From Aquimixticola soesokkakensis (lineage in GTDB: Bacteria; Pseudomonadota; Alphaproteobacteria; Rhodobacterales; Rhodobacteraceae): 64,000 nt of DNA. Under the pieces are notes generated by a model. The model ran no database searches, was not told the DNA's origin, and was given only the letters and a program-made list of their open reading frames with translations. Shown here one piece after another: positions 33,312 through 41,478 of this stretch. Numbering within the stretch: the stretch's first letter is position 1; every line of letters begins with the position of its first letter. The stretch lies in contig NZ_FWFS01000002.1 in assembly GCF_900172375.1 (NCBI RefSeq), positions 1 through 64,000 of the forward strand, read 5' to 3'. Both the position numbers and the translations under genes were made by a program.

Positions 33312-34289
33312 TCAGGCGTTGAGCGGCAAGAACATATCTTCGGCCGCATAGCTGCGCGGGATCAGTCCCTGTTGGCATCCGTATTTGATCAGCGCCTCGA
33401 TCGAGGCGCGGTTGTTTTCCAGACCGTAGGGAATGGGATCATCCACGATCTGCATCAGCTTCAAATCTTTCTGAGCTTGTTTTCCGGTGGCAGTGCCCGC
33501 CTTGAGCGCGTCCAGATAGGGCGCTTTCGCCGCCGAGAAGGCGTCAAAAATGGCCTGTCCAAGATCGGGATTATTGCGGATGTGCTCTTCTTTGATCGCA
33601 AGACAACCGTGGATCGGATAGACGCCATTCTTGGCAAAAACGTCGCGATCGAGGCGCGCGTGATCGGGGAAAAGTTCGGTCAGATTGTCGGGCAAAACCG
33701 GTGCATTGGCGTTCCAATCCTTGCCCGGCGCGCCCGCGCGGCCCACACCCGCATCCCCCGTACAGCCCGCATCGATGCCGCCATCGCCAATCATCGAGGC
33801 CAGCGACTGGCCCTCGGGCACATGCACAACGTTGCGCGGCAGCGTCATTGCATCGACGTGTTCCTCATCGTCCACGACCCAGGTCACCTTGTCGATATCG
33901 ACGCCGTATTCGTTCTGCAACAGCCCGCGTTTCCACACGCCCGTGGTCACAGAATAGGCGCGCACGCCAACGCGCTTGCCCTCGAGGTCCTTGGGACCAC
34001 CGATGTGGCTTTCGGGGCGCGTCACAAGGCCCTGGTGATGGAAGCGGCGCACGAAAAAGATCGGCAAAGCGATGATCGGCACCCCATGCGCGCGCGCAAT
34101 CATATAGGTGGTCGGCGCCAGTTCGCACAGGTCGAATTCAAGGTCGCGCACCATACGGCGAAACGCGCCGATGTGGGGGTTTACGTCGATGAAATCAAGC
34201 TCGGCGCCGTCAACCTTGATCTCGCCGGATTTGATGGCGGACGTGTAGGGATAGGTGCGCAAGGCGATCGTCAAGGGTCGGCCCGTCAT
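33312..34289 (-). CDS. 4,5-dihydroxyphthalate decarboxylase-like (Pht5-type) protein, second paralog
   Basis: A 325-residue protein of the same family as 29917-30840. Shared blocks are MVRDLEFDLCELAPTTYM, LEGKRVGVRAYSVTTGVWKRG and LQNEYGVDIDKVTWV, with YGLENNRASIEALIKYG near the end. It lacks a signal peptide, which argues for a cytoplasmic enzyme. The middle differs from the paralog (GDGGIDAGCTGDAGVGRAG), so the two probably act on different substrates. The ATG at 34289 follows GGAGC. It is followed by the HpcH/HpaI aldolase 32 bp downstream, so a decarboxylation feeding an aldol cleavage is a reasonable reading of the pair. The upstream 242-bp gap holds the promoter region shared with the MFS gene. 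Confidence 0.8.
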   Translation of the reverse strand: MTGRPLTIALRTYPYTSAIKSGEIKVDGAELDFIDVNPHIGAFRRMVRDLEFDLCELAPTTYMIARAHGVPIIALPIFFVRRFHHQGLVTRPESHIGGPKDLEGKRVGVRAYSVTTGVWKRGLLQNEYGVDIDKVTWVVDDEEHVDAMTLPRNVVHVPEGQSLASMIGDGGIDAGCTGDAGVGRAGAPGKDWNANAPVLPDNLTELFPDHARLDRDVFAKNGVYPIHGCLAIKEEHIRNNPDLGQAIFDAFSAAKAPYLDALKAGTATGKQAQKDLKLMQIVDDPIPYGLENNRASIEALIKYGCQQGLIPRSYAAEDMFLPLNA

Positions 34290-34531
34290 TGCAAAAGCTC
34301 CAGTCTGAGAAGTGTAAAACGTCCGTGAGGCGGACGGATTTTGAAGGTCTGCGCATTGGAACGGATGCCAGAGAAACATGAAAATAGGAACTCCCGTTAG
34401 GGCCATAGGATTGTCGCAGCCGCAAGATGCGGCGCGCCCCCCGTCGGAGATTCAATGGCTTGCGGATGGCAATGGATTTGGCATTACAGCGCGACTTCAG
34501 GTTAAGGTTGCGCGAATAGGAAAGGCTGGCC

Positions 34532-35749
34532 ATGCCCAAGACCCCCCCGTCGATCTTCGCCCAAAACGGCTACGGAAATTTCTTGGGGGCGTTGCTTTTC
34601 AACGGGATTTCTGTGCAAATCCTGACCGTTTCGGTAGGGTGGCAACTCTATGACCTCACGCGCGACCCCCTTGACCTCGGCCTTGTGGGCCTGTCGCAAT
34701 TCGCGCCGGCCCTGCTTTTGTTCCTGGTGACGGGATCGGTGGCCGACCGCTTTCCCCGGCGCCTGATCATGAGCATCTGCCTTGCGTTGATGGGCATGGT
34801 GTCGGGGGCGTTCTTGCTGTTCACGGCGTTGGGGCGCATCACACCACCGCTGGTTTTCGGACTGATCGTGGTTTTTGGCGTTGCGCGGGCCTTTTACAAC
34901 CCCACGCGCCAGTCGCTTGCCACGAATGTGGTCTCGGCGGCCAATCTGCCGCGCGCGCTTGCGCTCAATTCCTCTGCCTTCAAAATCGCCACGATTTGCG
35001 GCCCCGTTCTGGGCGGCCTGCTGTTTGGCGTTTCGGCCGAACTGGCCTATGGCACGGGCTTTGCCTGCGCGCTGGTGGCCAGCCTGTTGATCCTGCTCGT
35101 GCCCGCGCCCGCACAGCGCAGCGCGATCGCCAAACAAAGCTGGAGCGAAATCACCGCAGGCCTGCAGTTCATCCGACGCCAACCGATCATTCTGGGCGCG
35201 ATTTCGCTCGATCTCTTTGTCGGCCTGCTTGGCGGGGCATTCGCTTTGCTGCCGGTCTATGCGCGCGACATTCTGGATGTCGGCGCTTTGGGCTTGGGTC
35301 TGTTGCGCGCCGCCCCTGCGGTGGGCGCCATCACCATCGGATTTTGCCTGATGATCATGCCCATCCGGCGCAATGCAGGGCGCCTCATGTTTCTGACGGT
35401 CGCGCTTTTTGCGCTGGCCACGCTGGTGTTCGCGCTGTCCAAAACCGTCTGGATTTCGGTTGTCGCGCTGGTCGTCGTCGGTGGGAGCGACATGATTTCC
35501 GTCGTCATCCGCTCGACGCTTGTGCAGCTCAACACACCGGACGAATTGCGCGGGCGGGTGAACGCCGTCAATGTGGTGTTCATCGGCGCATCAAACGAAT
35601 TGGGCGCCTTTCGTGCGGGCACGATGGCGGCCGTGTTCGGACCCGTGGTGGCGGTCGCAGGCGGCGCTTTGGCCGCGCTTGGCGTCTGCGGTCTTTGGTG
35701 GCGCTACTTCCCTGCGCTGCGGCGCGCAAACGACCTTAGCGGCCATTAA
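34532..35749 (+). CDS. MFS transporter, EntS-like
   Basis: A 405-residue major facilitator with about 12 predicted membrane segments. The cytoplasmic loop motif GSVADRFPRRLIMS between helices 2 and 3 is the MFS signature, and ARAFYNPTRQSLATNVV, followed by RALALNSSAFKIATICGPVLGG, is characteristic of the EntS/DHA3-type group. These proteins usually export siderophores, drugs or metabolites, but some import. The start at 34532 is preceded by AGGAAAGG. It is divergent from the Pht5-like gene and 146 bp upstream of the LigJ-type gene. Removing a toxic intermediate or exchanging a pathway product is possible; the substrate is unknown. Confidence 0.85.
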   Translation: MPKTPPSIFAQNGYGNFLGALLFNGISVQILTVSVGWQLYDLTRDPLDLGLVGLSQFAPALLLFLVTGSVADRFPRRLIMSICLALMGMVSGAFLLFTALGRITPPLVFGLIVVFGVARAFYNPTRQSLATNVVSAANLPRALALNSSAFKIATICGPVLGGLLFGVSAELAYGTGFACALVASLLILLVPAPAQRSAIAKQSWSEITAGLQFIRRQPIILGAISLDLFVGLLGGAFALLPVYARDILDVGALGLGLLRAAPAVGAITIGFCLMIMPIRRNAGRLMFLTVALFALATLVFALSKTVWISVVALVVVGGSDMISVVIRSTLVQLNTPDELRGRVNAVNVVFIGASNELGAFRAGTMAAVFGPVVAVAGGALAALGVCGLWWRYFPALRRANDLSGH

Positions 35750-35895
35750 ACCTGCGGCACGTGCGCTTCTTTATGCACGCGGGACGATATCCGATTGGCC
35801 CCGCCGCGCGCCCTTTGGCTAAGGTCTGACCAAACAGGCGGCCCCTGCGGCCGATTGCCCTGCCAAGACACATCAAAACAAAGGCTTCCCTCGCT

Positions 35896-36921
35896 ATGAT
35901 CATTGATTGCCACGGTCACTTCACCACCGTTCCCGGCTATTTTCGCGACTATCGCAAGGCCCAGATCGAAGATTACAACGCAGGCAAGACCTCCGGCTTT
36001 TGCGATGCCCCGCGCATTTCGGATGACGAGTTGCAAGACGGTCTGGAAAAGAACCAGATCCGCCTGCAAAAAGAGCGCGGCATCGACATGACGCTGTTTT
36101 CGCCCATCGCCGGTTTGATGGGCCACCATCAGGGCAATGAGGCGATGAGCCAGCACTGGTCGCGCACCTCCAACGACCTCATCAAACGCGTTGTCGACCT
36201 CTATCCCGACCGCTTTGCTCCCGTCGCCCAGCTCCCCCAAAGCCCCGGCGCGGACCCGCGGGGCTGCATCGAGGAACTCGAACGCTGCGTGAACGAGCTT
36301 GGCTTTGTCGGCTGTAACCTCAACCCCGATCCATCGGGCGGCTACTGGACCGATCCGCCCATGACCGATCCCTATTGGTATCCGCTGTATGAAAAGCTGG
36401 TCGCGCTCGATGTGCCCGCGATGATCCACGTTTCGGGGTCTTGCAACCCCAATTTCCACGGCACCGGCGCGCATTACCTCAACGGTGACACATCGGTGTT
36501 CATGCAGCTTTTGATGTCCGATCTGTTCAAGGATTTCCCCGGCCTGCGCCTTGTGATCCCCCATGGCGGCGGCGCGGTCCCCTACCACTGGGGCCGCTAT
36601 CGTGGTCTGGCCCAAGATCTGGGCCGCCCGCCGCTGGCCGAGGCATTGATGGACAATGTGTTCTTTGACACCTGCGTCTACCACCAACCCGGTGTGAACC
36701 TGCTGACCGAGGTGATCCCCGCGAAAAACGTGCTGTTTGGGTCGGAAATGGTTGGCGCCGTGCGCTCGATCGACCCCGAAACGGGCCATTATTTCGACGA
36801 CACCAAACGCTATGTGGACGCGCTGCCCCTGCCCGCCGACACCAAAGCGCAGATTTTCGAAGGCAACACGCGCCGCGTCTATCCCCGCCTTGATGCGCGA
36901 CTGAAAGCGATGGGCAAATGA
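35896..36921 (+). CDS. ligJ: 4-oxalomesaconate hydratase (LigJ-type amidohydrolase)
   Basis: A 341-residue amidohydrolase. Length, H6 and H8 (IIDCHGH), H178 (PAMIHVS) and E284 (LFGSEMVGAVR) coincide with the zinc ligands and catalytic residues I recall for LigJ of Sphingobium SYK-6. The blocks FVGCNLNPDPSGGYWTDPP, IPHGGGAVPYHWGRYRG, FFDTCVYHQPGVNLLTEVIP and DPETGHYFDDTKRYV are those of this enzyme rather than of generic amidohydrolases. LigJ hydrates 4-oxalomesaconate to 4-carboxy-4-hydroxy-2-oxoadipate in protocatechuate 4,5-cleavage and gallate catabolism. Its stop overlaps the ThDP enzyme start by 4 bp (36918-36921). No ring-cleaving LigAB or gallate dioxygenase is present in the window. 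Confidence 0.85.
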   Translation: MIIDCHGHFTTVPGYFRDYRKAQIEDYNAGKTSGFCDAPRISDDELQDGLEKNQIRLQKERGIDMTLFSPIAGLMGHHQGNEAMSQHWSRTSNDLIKRVVDLYPDRFAPVAQLPQSPGADPRGCIEELERCVNELGFVGCNLNPDPSGGYWTDPPMTDPYWYPLYEKLVALDVPAMIHVSGSCNPNFHGTGAHYLNGDTSVFMQLLMSDLFKDFPGLRLVIPHGGGAVPYHWGRYRGLAQDLGRPPLAEALMDNVFFDTCVYHQPGVNLLTEVIPAKNVLFGSEMVGAVRSIDPETGHYFDDTKRYVDALPLPADTKAQIFEGNTRRVYPRLDARLKAMGK

Positions 36922-38588
36922 GCCTGCAAACCGCCCCCCGCACAGCCGCCCGCGTCCTCGTCGATCAGCTGGTGATCCAGGGCATCGACCGTGTGTTCTG
37001 CGTGCCGGGAGAAAGCTTTCTCGCCGTGCTCGACGCGCTGGTCGACAGCCCCGAAATCGAGCTGGTCACCTGCCGCCACGAAGGCGGCGCGGCGATGATG
37101 GCCGAAGCCTACGCCAAGGTGACCGGCCGCCCCGGCGTGGTGTTTTGTTCGCGCGGTCCGGGGGCGACGAATGCCTCCAGCGGTCTGCATGTCGCCTTTC
37201 AAGACAGCACGCCCTTCCTCATGTTCATCGGACAAAATCCGCGTGATGTGATGACGCGCGAAGGCTTTCAAGAGGTCGATTATCGCCGCATGTTCGGCAC
37301 GCAGGCAAAGGCCGTGTTGCAACTTGACGACGCTGAGCGCACCTCGGAATTTGTCACCCGCGCTTTCCAGCTGGCGCTGTCAGGACGTCCCGGACCGGTG
37401 GTCATTCCCCTTCCCGAGGACATGCTGACCGACACGGCCGATTGCATCGACGGCAAGCGCGCGACAGCGGCGTTGAGCGGGCCGACGACAGAGCACATCA
37501 ACGCCGTGCGGGCGCGCATTGCCGCCGCCAAGCGCCCGGTGGTGATGCTGGGCGGTAGCGGCTGGACGGCTGGGGCGGTGCGCGACTTTCGCGCCTTTGC
37601 CGAGGCCAGCGACCTGCCGGTCTGCGCCAGCTTTCGCCGTCAGGACCTGCTGGACAACCAAAGCCCCAGCTATATCGGGGAAATCGGGCTGGGCGCGAAC
37701 CCTGCCCTGCTGAACACCGTCAAGACCGCCGATCTTCTGGTCGTGCTCGGCGCGCGTCTGGGCGAAATCGGCACCATGAGCTACACGATCATGGAATGCC
37801 CCGTCCCGACCCAGGAGTTGATCCACATCTACCCCGATCCCGACGAACTGGGGCATGTCTATCAGCCCGATCTGGCGGTCGTCTCCAACGCGGGCGCCTT
37901 TGCGCAGGCCTTGGCCGCAGGCGGGCCGATCAGCGGTAGCTGGGGCGAGATGCGCGCCCGCTGCCGCGCCGATTTCACCGCATGGACCGCGCCCAAAACC
38001 AGTCCCGGTGCCATCCAGATGTGCGAGATCATGGCGTGGATCGACGCCCATGCGCCCGAGGACACGATCTACACCAATGGCGCGGGAAATTTCTCGGTCT
38101 GGCTGCACCGGTTCCACCGCTATCGTCAATTCGGCACGCAGGTCGCGCCGATTTGCGGGTCGATGGGCTACGGCGTGCCGGCGGCTCTGGCCGCGAAATT
38201 CGCCCGCCCCGACGCCCCTGTGATCTGCATCGCCGGCGACGGGGATTTCCAGATGACGGGAAGCGAACTGGCCACCGCCGTGGCGCATAAATTGAAGCTG
38301 AAAATCATCCTCCTCAACAACGGGATGCTCGCAACAATCCGCATGCATCAGGAAAAACATTTTCCCGGGCGTCTCAGCGGCACGCAGCTTGAAGCGGGCA
38401 ATCCCGACTTTGTCGCCTTTGCCAAAGCCTATGGCGCCTTGGGGGTTCGGGTGAGTGAAACCTCTGAATTCGCGCAGGCTTTCACGCAGGCTGACGCGTT
38501 TGACGGGCCCTCCCTGATCGAAGTGATGATCGACCCCGAGGCAATTTCCCCCAATGTCACCTTGAGTGAACTCAGCGGCGCGTCCTAG
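36918..38588 (+). CDS. thiamine-diphosphate-dependent enzyme, acetolactate-synthase-like
   Basis: A 556-residue ThDP enzyme with the cofactor Glu at E55 (TCRHEGGAAMMAEAYAK), a central domain starting AAKRPVVMLGGSGWT, and the C-terminal ThDP/Mg motif AGDGDFQMTGSELATA (GDG near residue 440) ending IILLNNG. The GRPGPVVIPLPEDML linker is common to acetolactate-synthase-like enzymes. It is not especially close to the one at 9889-11595. The start codon overlaps the LigJ stop (ATGA), so it is made with the hydratase. A 2-oxo acid decarboxylase or carboligase acting on a product of the ring-cleavage route is likely, but the reaction is not determined. It ends 18 bp from the convergent uxaC gene. Confidence 0.87.
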   Translation: MSLQTAPRTAARVLVDQLVIQGIDRVFCVPGESFLAVLDALVDSPEIELVTCRHEGGAAMMAEAYAKVTGRPGVVFCSRGPGATNASSGLHVAFQDSTPFLMFIGQNPRDVMTREGFQEVDYRRMFGTQAKAVLQLDDAERTSEFVTRAFQLALSGRPGPVVIPLPEDMLTDTADCIDGKRATAALSGPTTEHINAVRARIAAAKRPVVMLGGSGWTAGAVRDFRAFAEASDLPVCASFRRQDLLDNQSPSYIGEIGLGANPALLNTVKTADLLVVLGARLGEIGTMSYTIMECPVPTQELIHIYPDPDELGHVYQPDLAVVSNAGAFAQALAAGGPISGSWGEMRARCRADFTAWTAPKTSPGAIQMCEIMAWIDAHAPEDTIYTNGAGNFSVWLHRFHRYRQFGTQVAPICGSMGYGVPAALAAKFARPDAPVICIAGDGDFQMTGSELATAVAHKLKLKIILLNNGMLATIRMHQEKHFPGRLSGTQLEAGNPDFVAFAKAYGALGVRVSETSEFAQAFTQADAFDGPSLIEVMIDPEAISPNVTLSELSGAS

Positions 38589-38606
38589 GCGCGCCGCCTG
38601 CGCGGA

Positions 38607-40013
38607 TCACTCGATGAACCAGCGTCTGGCGTTGGTGTAGCTGATGTCGCGCACCAGCCCCTCCAGCGCCTGTGGATCATCGGGCAGATGGCCTGTCTCG
38701 GCCCACCGTCCGATCAGACGGCACAACAAGCGGCGGAAATATTCGTGGCGCGGGAAGGACAGGAACGAACGACTGTCGGTGAGCATCCCCAGAAAGGTGG
38801 AAATCAGCCCCATCTGGGTGAGGTCGATCATCTGGCGTTCCATCCCGTCAAGCTGGTCGGCATGCCACCAGCCGGTGCCGACCTGCACTTTGCCCGCGAC
38901 GCTGCCGTCCTGAAAGGAGGCGGCCGTGGTCGTGAGGATGGCGTTTTTCGTTGCATCGACGCAGTAAAGCACCGTGCGCGGCAGCTCGTTGGTGCGATCT
39001 AGCCGGTCGAGCAGCGCATTGAGCGGCTCGGCAATGGCGCGGTCGCGCACCCCGTCGCCCCCCGCATCGCGCCCTTTGGCGTGAAGCAGGCGCGAGGAGG
39101 TGTTGCGCAGCGGCCCGATGTGCAACTGCATGACAATGTCGCGCTCGGCATAGGCGCGGCCCAGTGCGACCAGCAAGGCGGCGCGCAGGCTGGCGGCCTC
39201 ATCGCTTGTGACGCTGTCCATGCCCGTATCGAGGCGGCGGCGCAGGATATCGTCGAGCGTCGCGCCCGACACTTCGTCGCCTGCATCCAGCAATTCCAGC
39301 CCGTGATCCGAGGCTTTGCAGCCATGGGCCACGAAATGGTCAAGCCGTGTCACCATCGCCCCAACCAGCGCGTCGAAATCGCGGATCGGCGCGCCCGTGA
39401 CCCCGGCCAGACGGTCGATGTAGGGCGCAAATTCCGCCGCCTCGACCTTGAGCGCCGTATCAGGGCGAAACGAGGGCGCAACCACCAGCCCCTCAGCGCC
39501 GCGCAAGGCCGCGTGATGTTCAAGCGTGTCGCAGGGATCATCGGTGGTGCCGACGAATTCCACCTTCATTTTTGCAAGCAAGCCGCGCGCGCCGAAACCG
39601 GCTTCGGCCAGTTTGGCATTCGCCTGCTCCCAAATGGCATCCGCCGTTTGAGGCGACAGGACCGTGCCGTCCAGATCGAAGTAGCGCCAGAGTTCCAGAT
39701 GCGACCAGTGGTGAACCGGGTTCAGCACCATGCGCGGCATCGCCTGCGCATAGGCGTTGAATTTGTCGTGCCAGCTCGCAGTGCCCGACACCCGCGCCTC
39801 TTCGATGCCCGCCCACCGCATCATCCGCCATTTGTAGTGGTCATGCGCTAGCCACAGCTCCCCCAGATTGTCCCAGTGGTGATCGGCAGCGATTTCGGCA
39901 GGGGGGAGGTGGTTGTGGTAGTCGATGATCGGCAGATCGGCGGCGACCTCGTGATACAGACGCCGCGCGGTGGCGGTGTCGAGCAGGAAATCGGCGTTGA
40001 GAAAAGCGGACAT
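38607..40013 (-). CDS. uxaC: uronate isomerase
   Basis: A 468-residue uronate isomerase (glucuronate/galacturonate to fructuronate/tagaturonate). Features are the metal pair YHNHLP in LPIIDYHNHLPP, the following LWLAHDHYKWRMMRWAG, FRPDTALKVEA, and MQLHIGPLRN, where the catalytic His sits. The C-terminal LTDSRSFLSFPRHEYFRRLLC is family-typical. Length is normal. It is the last gene of the operon dctQ-dctM-GH31-uxuB-uxaC, 15 bp after uxuB. With uxuB and uxuA (47896) it completes the Ashwell route from glucuronate to 2-keto-3-deoxygluconate. Expression is probably repressed by the GntR protein encoded at 47115. Confidence 0.95.
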   Translation of the reverse strand: MSAFLNADFLLDTATARRLYHEVAADLPIIDYHNHLPPAEIAADHHWDNLGELWLAHDHYKWRMMRWAGIEEARVSGTASWHDKFNAYAQAMPRMVLNPVHHWSHLELWRYFDLDGTVLSPQTADAIWEQANAKLAEAGFGARGLLAKMKVEFVGTTDDPCDTLEHHAALRGAEGLVVAPSFRPDTALKVEAAEFAPYIDRLAGVTGAPIRDFDALVGAMVTRLDHFVAHGCKASDHGLELLDAGDEVSGATLDDILRRRLDTGMDSVTSDEAASLRAALLVALGRAYAERDIVMQLHIGPLRNTSSRLLHAKGRDAGGDGVRDRAIAEPLNALLDRLDRTNELPRTVLYCVDATKNAILTTTAASFQDGSVAGKVQVGTGWWHADQLDGMERQMIDLTQMGLISTFLGMLTDSRSFLSFPRHEYFRRLLCRLIGRWAETGHLPDDPQALEGLVRDISYTNARRWFIE

Positions 40014-40028
40014 ATCGGACCTTTCTGA

Positions 40029-41477
40029 TCAGAGAACGGGGCTGTGCAGCCGCGCATTGATCGCCGCGCGCACGCCCTTGGTGGTAAGCTCGGCGTAGGC
40101 CTTCTGGATCGCGGCGGCAAATTCCGCGTTATGGGCCAGATCAGCGTCAAACACCGCGCGCAGGCTTAGCAGCGCAGACACATATTCTGCGCCGTCCTGC
40201 GCGGCTACGATATCGCGCAGCGCGTCGGCCAGCGGATCACAAAGCGGCAGGTCGTTGCCCGCCTCATCCTTGCCGCGCAGATACAGCATCCAACCGGCGA
40301 TGCCCAAAGCGGTCAACGGCCACGCGGAGCCGTCGGCCAGATGCGCCTTGGCCGGTGCCAGCAGGCGCTGGGGCAGTTTCGCGGAGGTGTCGGTGGCGAT
40401 CTGCGTGGTGCGGTGTTGCAGGCGCGCATTGCCGAAACGCGCGATCAACGCATCCGCGTAGGCGTCCAGATCGACACCCGAAAGAGGCGCCAGTGTGGCG
40501 GCCTGTTCAGCCCCCATCAGCTGGCGCGCGGCGGCACGAAAAACAGGATCGGCCACCGAACTGGCGACGGTTGCATGGCCCGTAACCGCCCCCAGATTCG
40601 CGATAAATGTATGCGCGCCGTTGAGCATGCGCAGCTTCATGTCCTCAAACGGGCGCACATCGGGCACGATCTGCACCCCCACCTTTTCCCACGCGGGGCG
40701 CGGACCGGCAAAATTGTCCTCGATCACCCATTGGCAAAAGGGTTCGCACAGGATGCCATTGGCATCCTCATGCCCCGTCACCTCCTCGATCAGCGCGGCG
40801 CTGTCGGCGTCCAGCGCAGGAACGATGCGATCCACCATCGTAGCAGGAAAGCGGCAGGTGTTCTCGATCCAGCGCGCCAGCGCGGCGTCACGCGCTTGCG
40901 CAAAAGCCAGCACGGCGGCTTTGGCCAGCGCGCCGTTTTCAGGCAGGTTGTCACAGGACATCACCGTAAGCCCGCCCTGGCCCGCCGCGCGCCGCCGCGC
41001 CAGACCTTCGACGATGACGCCAATGGCGGTCTTGGGGGCCGTGGGGGTGTCCAGATCGGCCTTGATCCCCTTGTGATCCAGATCAAGCGTATGACCGCTC
41101 AGGCAATAGCCCTTTTCGGTAATGGTCAGGGACACAATCGCCAGATCAGGCGCCCCAAAGGCATCAAGCAGCCTGTCGCGCCCGTCGCGTTCGGGATGGC
41201 AAGTGCCTGCGATCACACCGATTTCGCGCGCGGTGAGCGTGTCGTCATCGGCTTCGATCACCGTATAGAGGCCGTTCGCGGCATCCAGCGCCGACAGCGC
41301 CTGCGCACCCGAATTCAGGCGCACCGCCATCACGCCCCAATCGCCGCCCTCTTGCGACAGCAATTCATCCAGATAGACCATCTGATGGGCGCGGGCAAAC
41401 GCCCCGAACCCGATGTGCAGGATGCGCGGCTTGAGGGCGCTGCGATCGTAAGCGGGGGTGATTTTGGTGACCTTCAT
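40029..41477 (-). CDS. uxuB: D-mannonate oxidoreductase (fructuronate reductase)
   Basis: A 482-residue NAD-dependent long-chain mannitol dehydrogenase-type enzyme. The Rossmann start ILHIGFGAFARAHQMVYLDELL matches the family. The block VMSCDNLPENGA is the conserved D-N-x-x-x-N-G, and MVDRIVPA follows. LNGAHTFIANLGAVTGH and the C-terminal SLRAVFDADLAHNAEF are in place. It converts D-fructuronate to D-mannonate; tagaturonate reductase (UxaB) is an alternative, but uxuA in the same locus favours UxuB. A GGGAG site lies 8 bp before the ATG at 41477. The gene starts one base after the GH31 stop codon, so the two are tightly coupled. Confidence 0.93.
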   Translation of the reverse strand: MKVTKITPAYDRSALKPRILHIGFGAFARAHQMVYLDELLSQEGGDWGVMAVRLNSGAQALSALDAANGLYTVIEADDDTLTAREIGVIAGTCHPERDGRDRLLDAFGAPDLAIVSLTITEKGYCLSGHTLDLDHKGIKADLDTPTAPKTAIGVIVEGLARRRAAGQGGLTVMSCDNLPENGALAKAAVLAFAQARDAALARWIENTCRFPATMVDRIVPALDADSAALIEEVTGHEDANGILCEPFCQWVIEDNFAGPRPAWEKVGVQIVPDVRPFEDMKLRMLNGAHTFIANLGAVTGHATVASSVADPVFRAAARQLMGAEQAATLAPLSGVDLDAYADALIARFGNARLQHRTTQIATDTSAKLPQRLLAPAKAHLADGSAWPLTALGIAGWMLYLRGKDEAGNDLPLCDPLADALRDIVAAQDGAEYVSALLSLRAVFDADLAHNAEFAAAIQKAYAELTTKGVRAAINARLHSPVL

Positions 41478-41478
41478 C

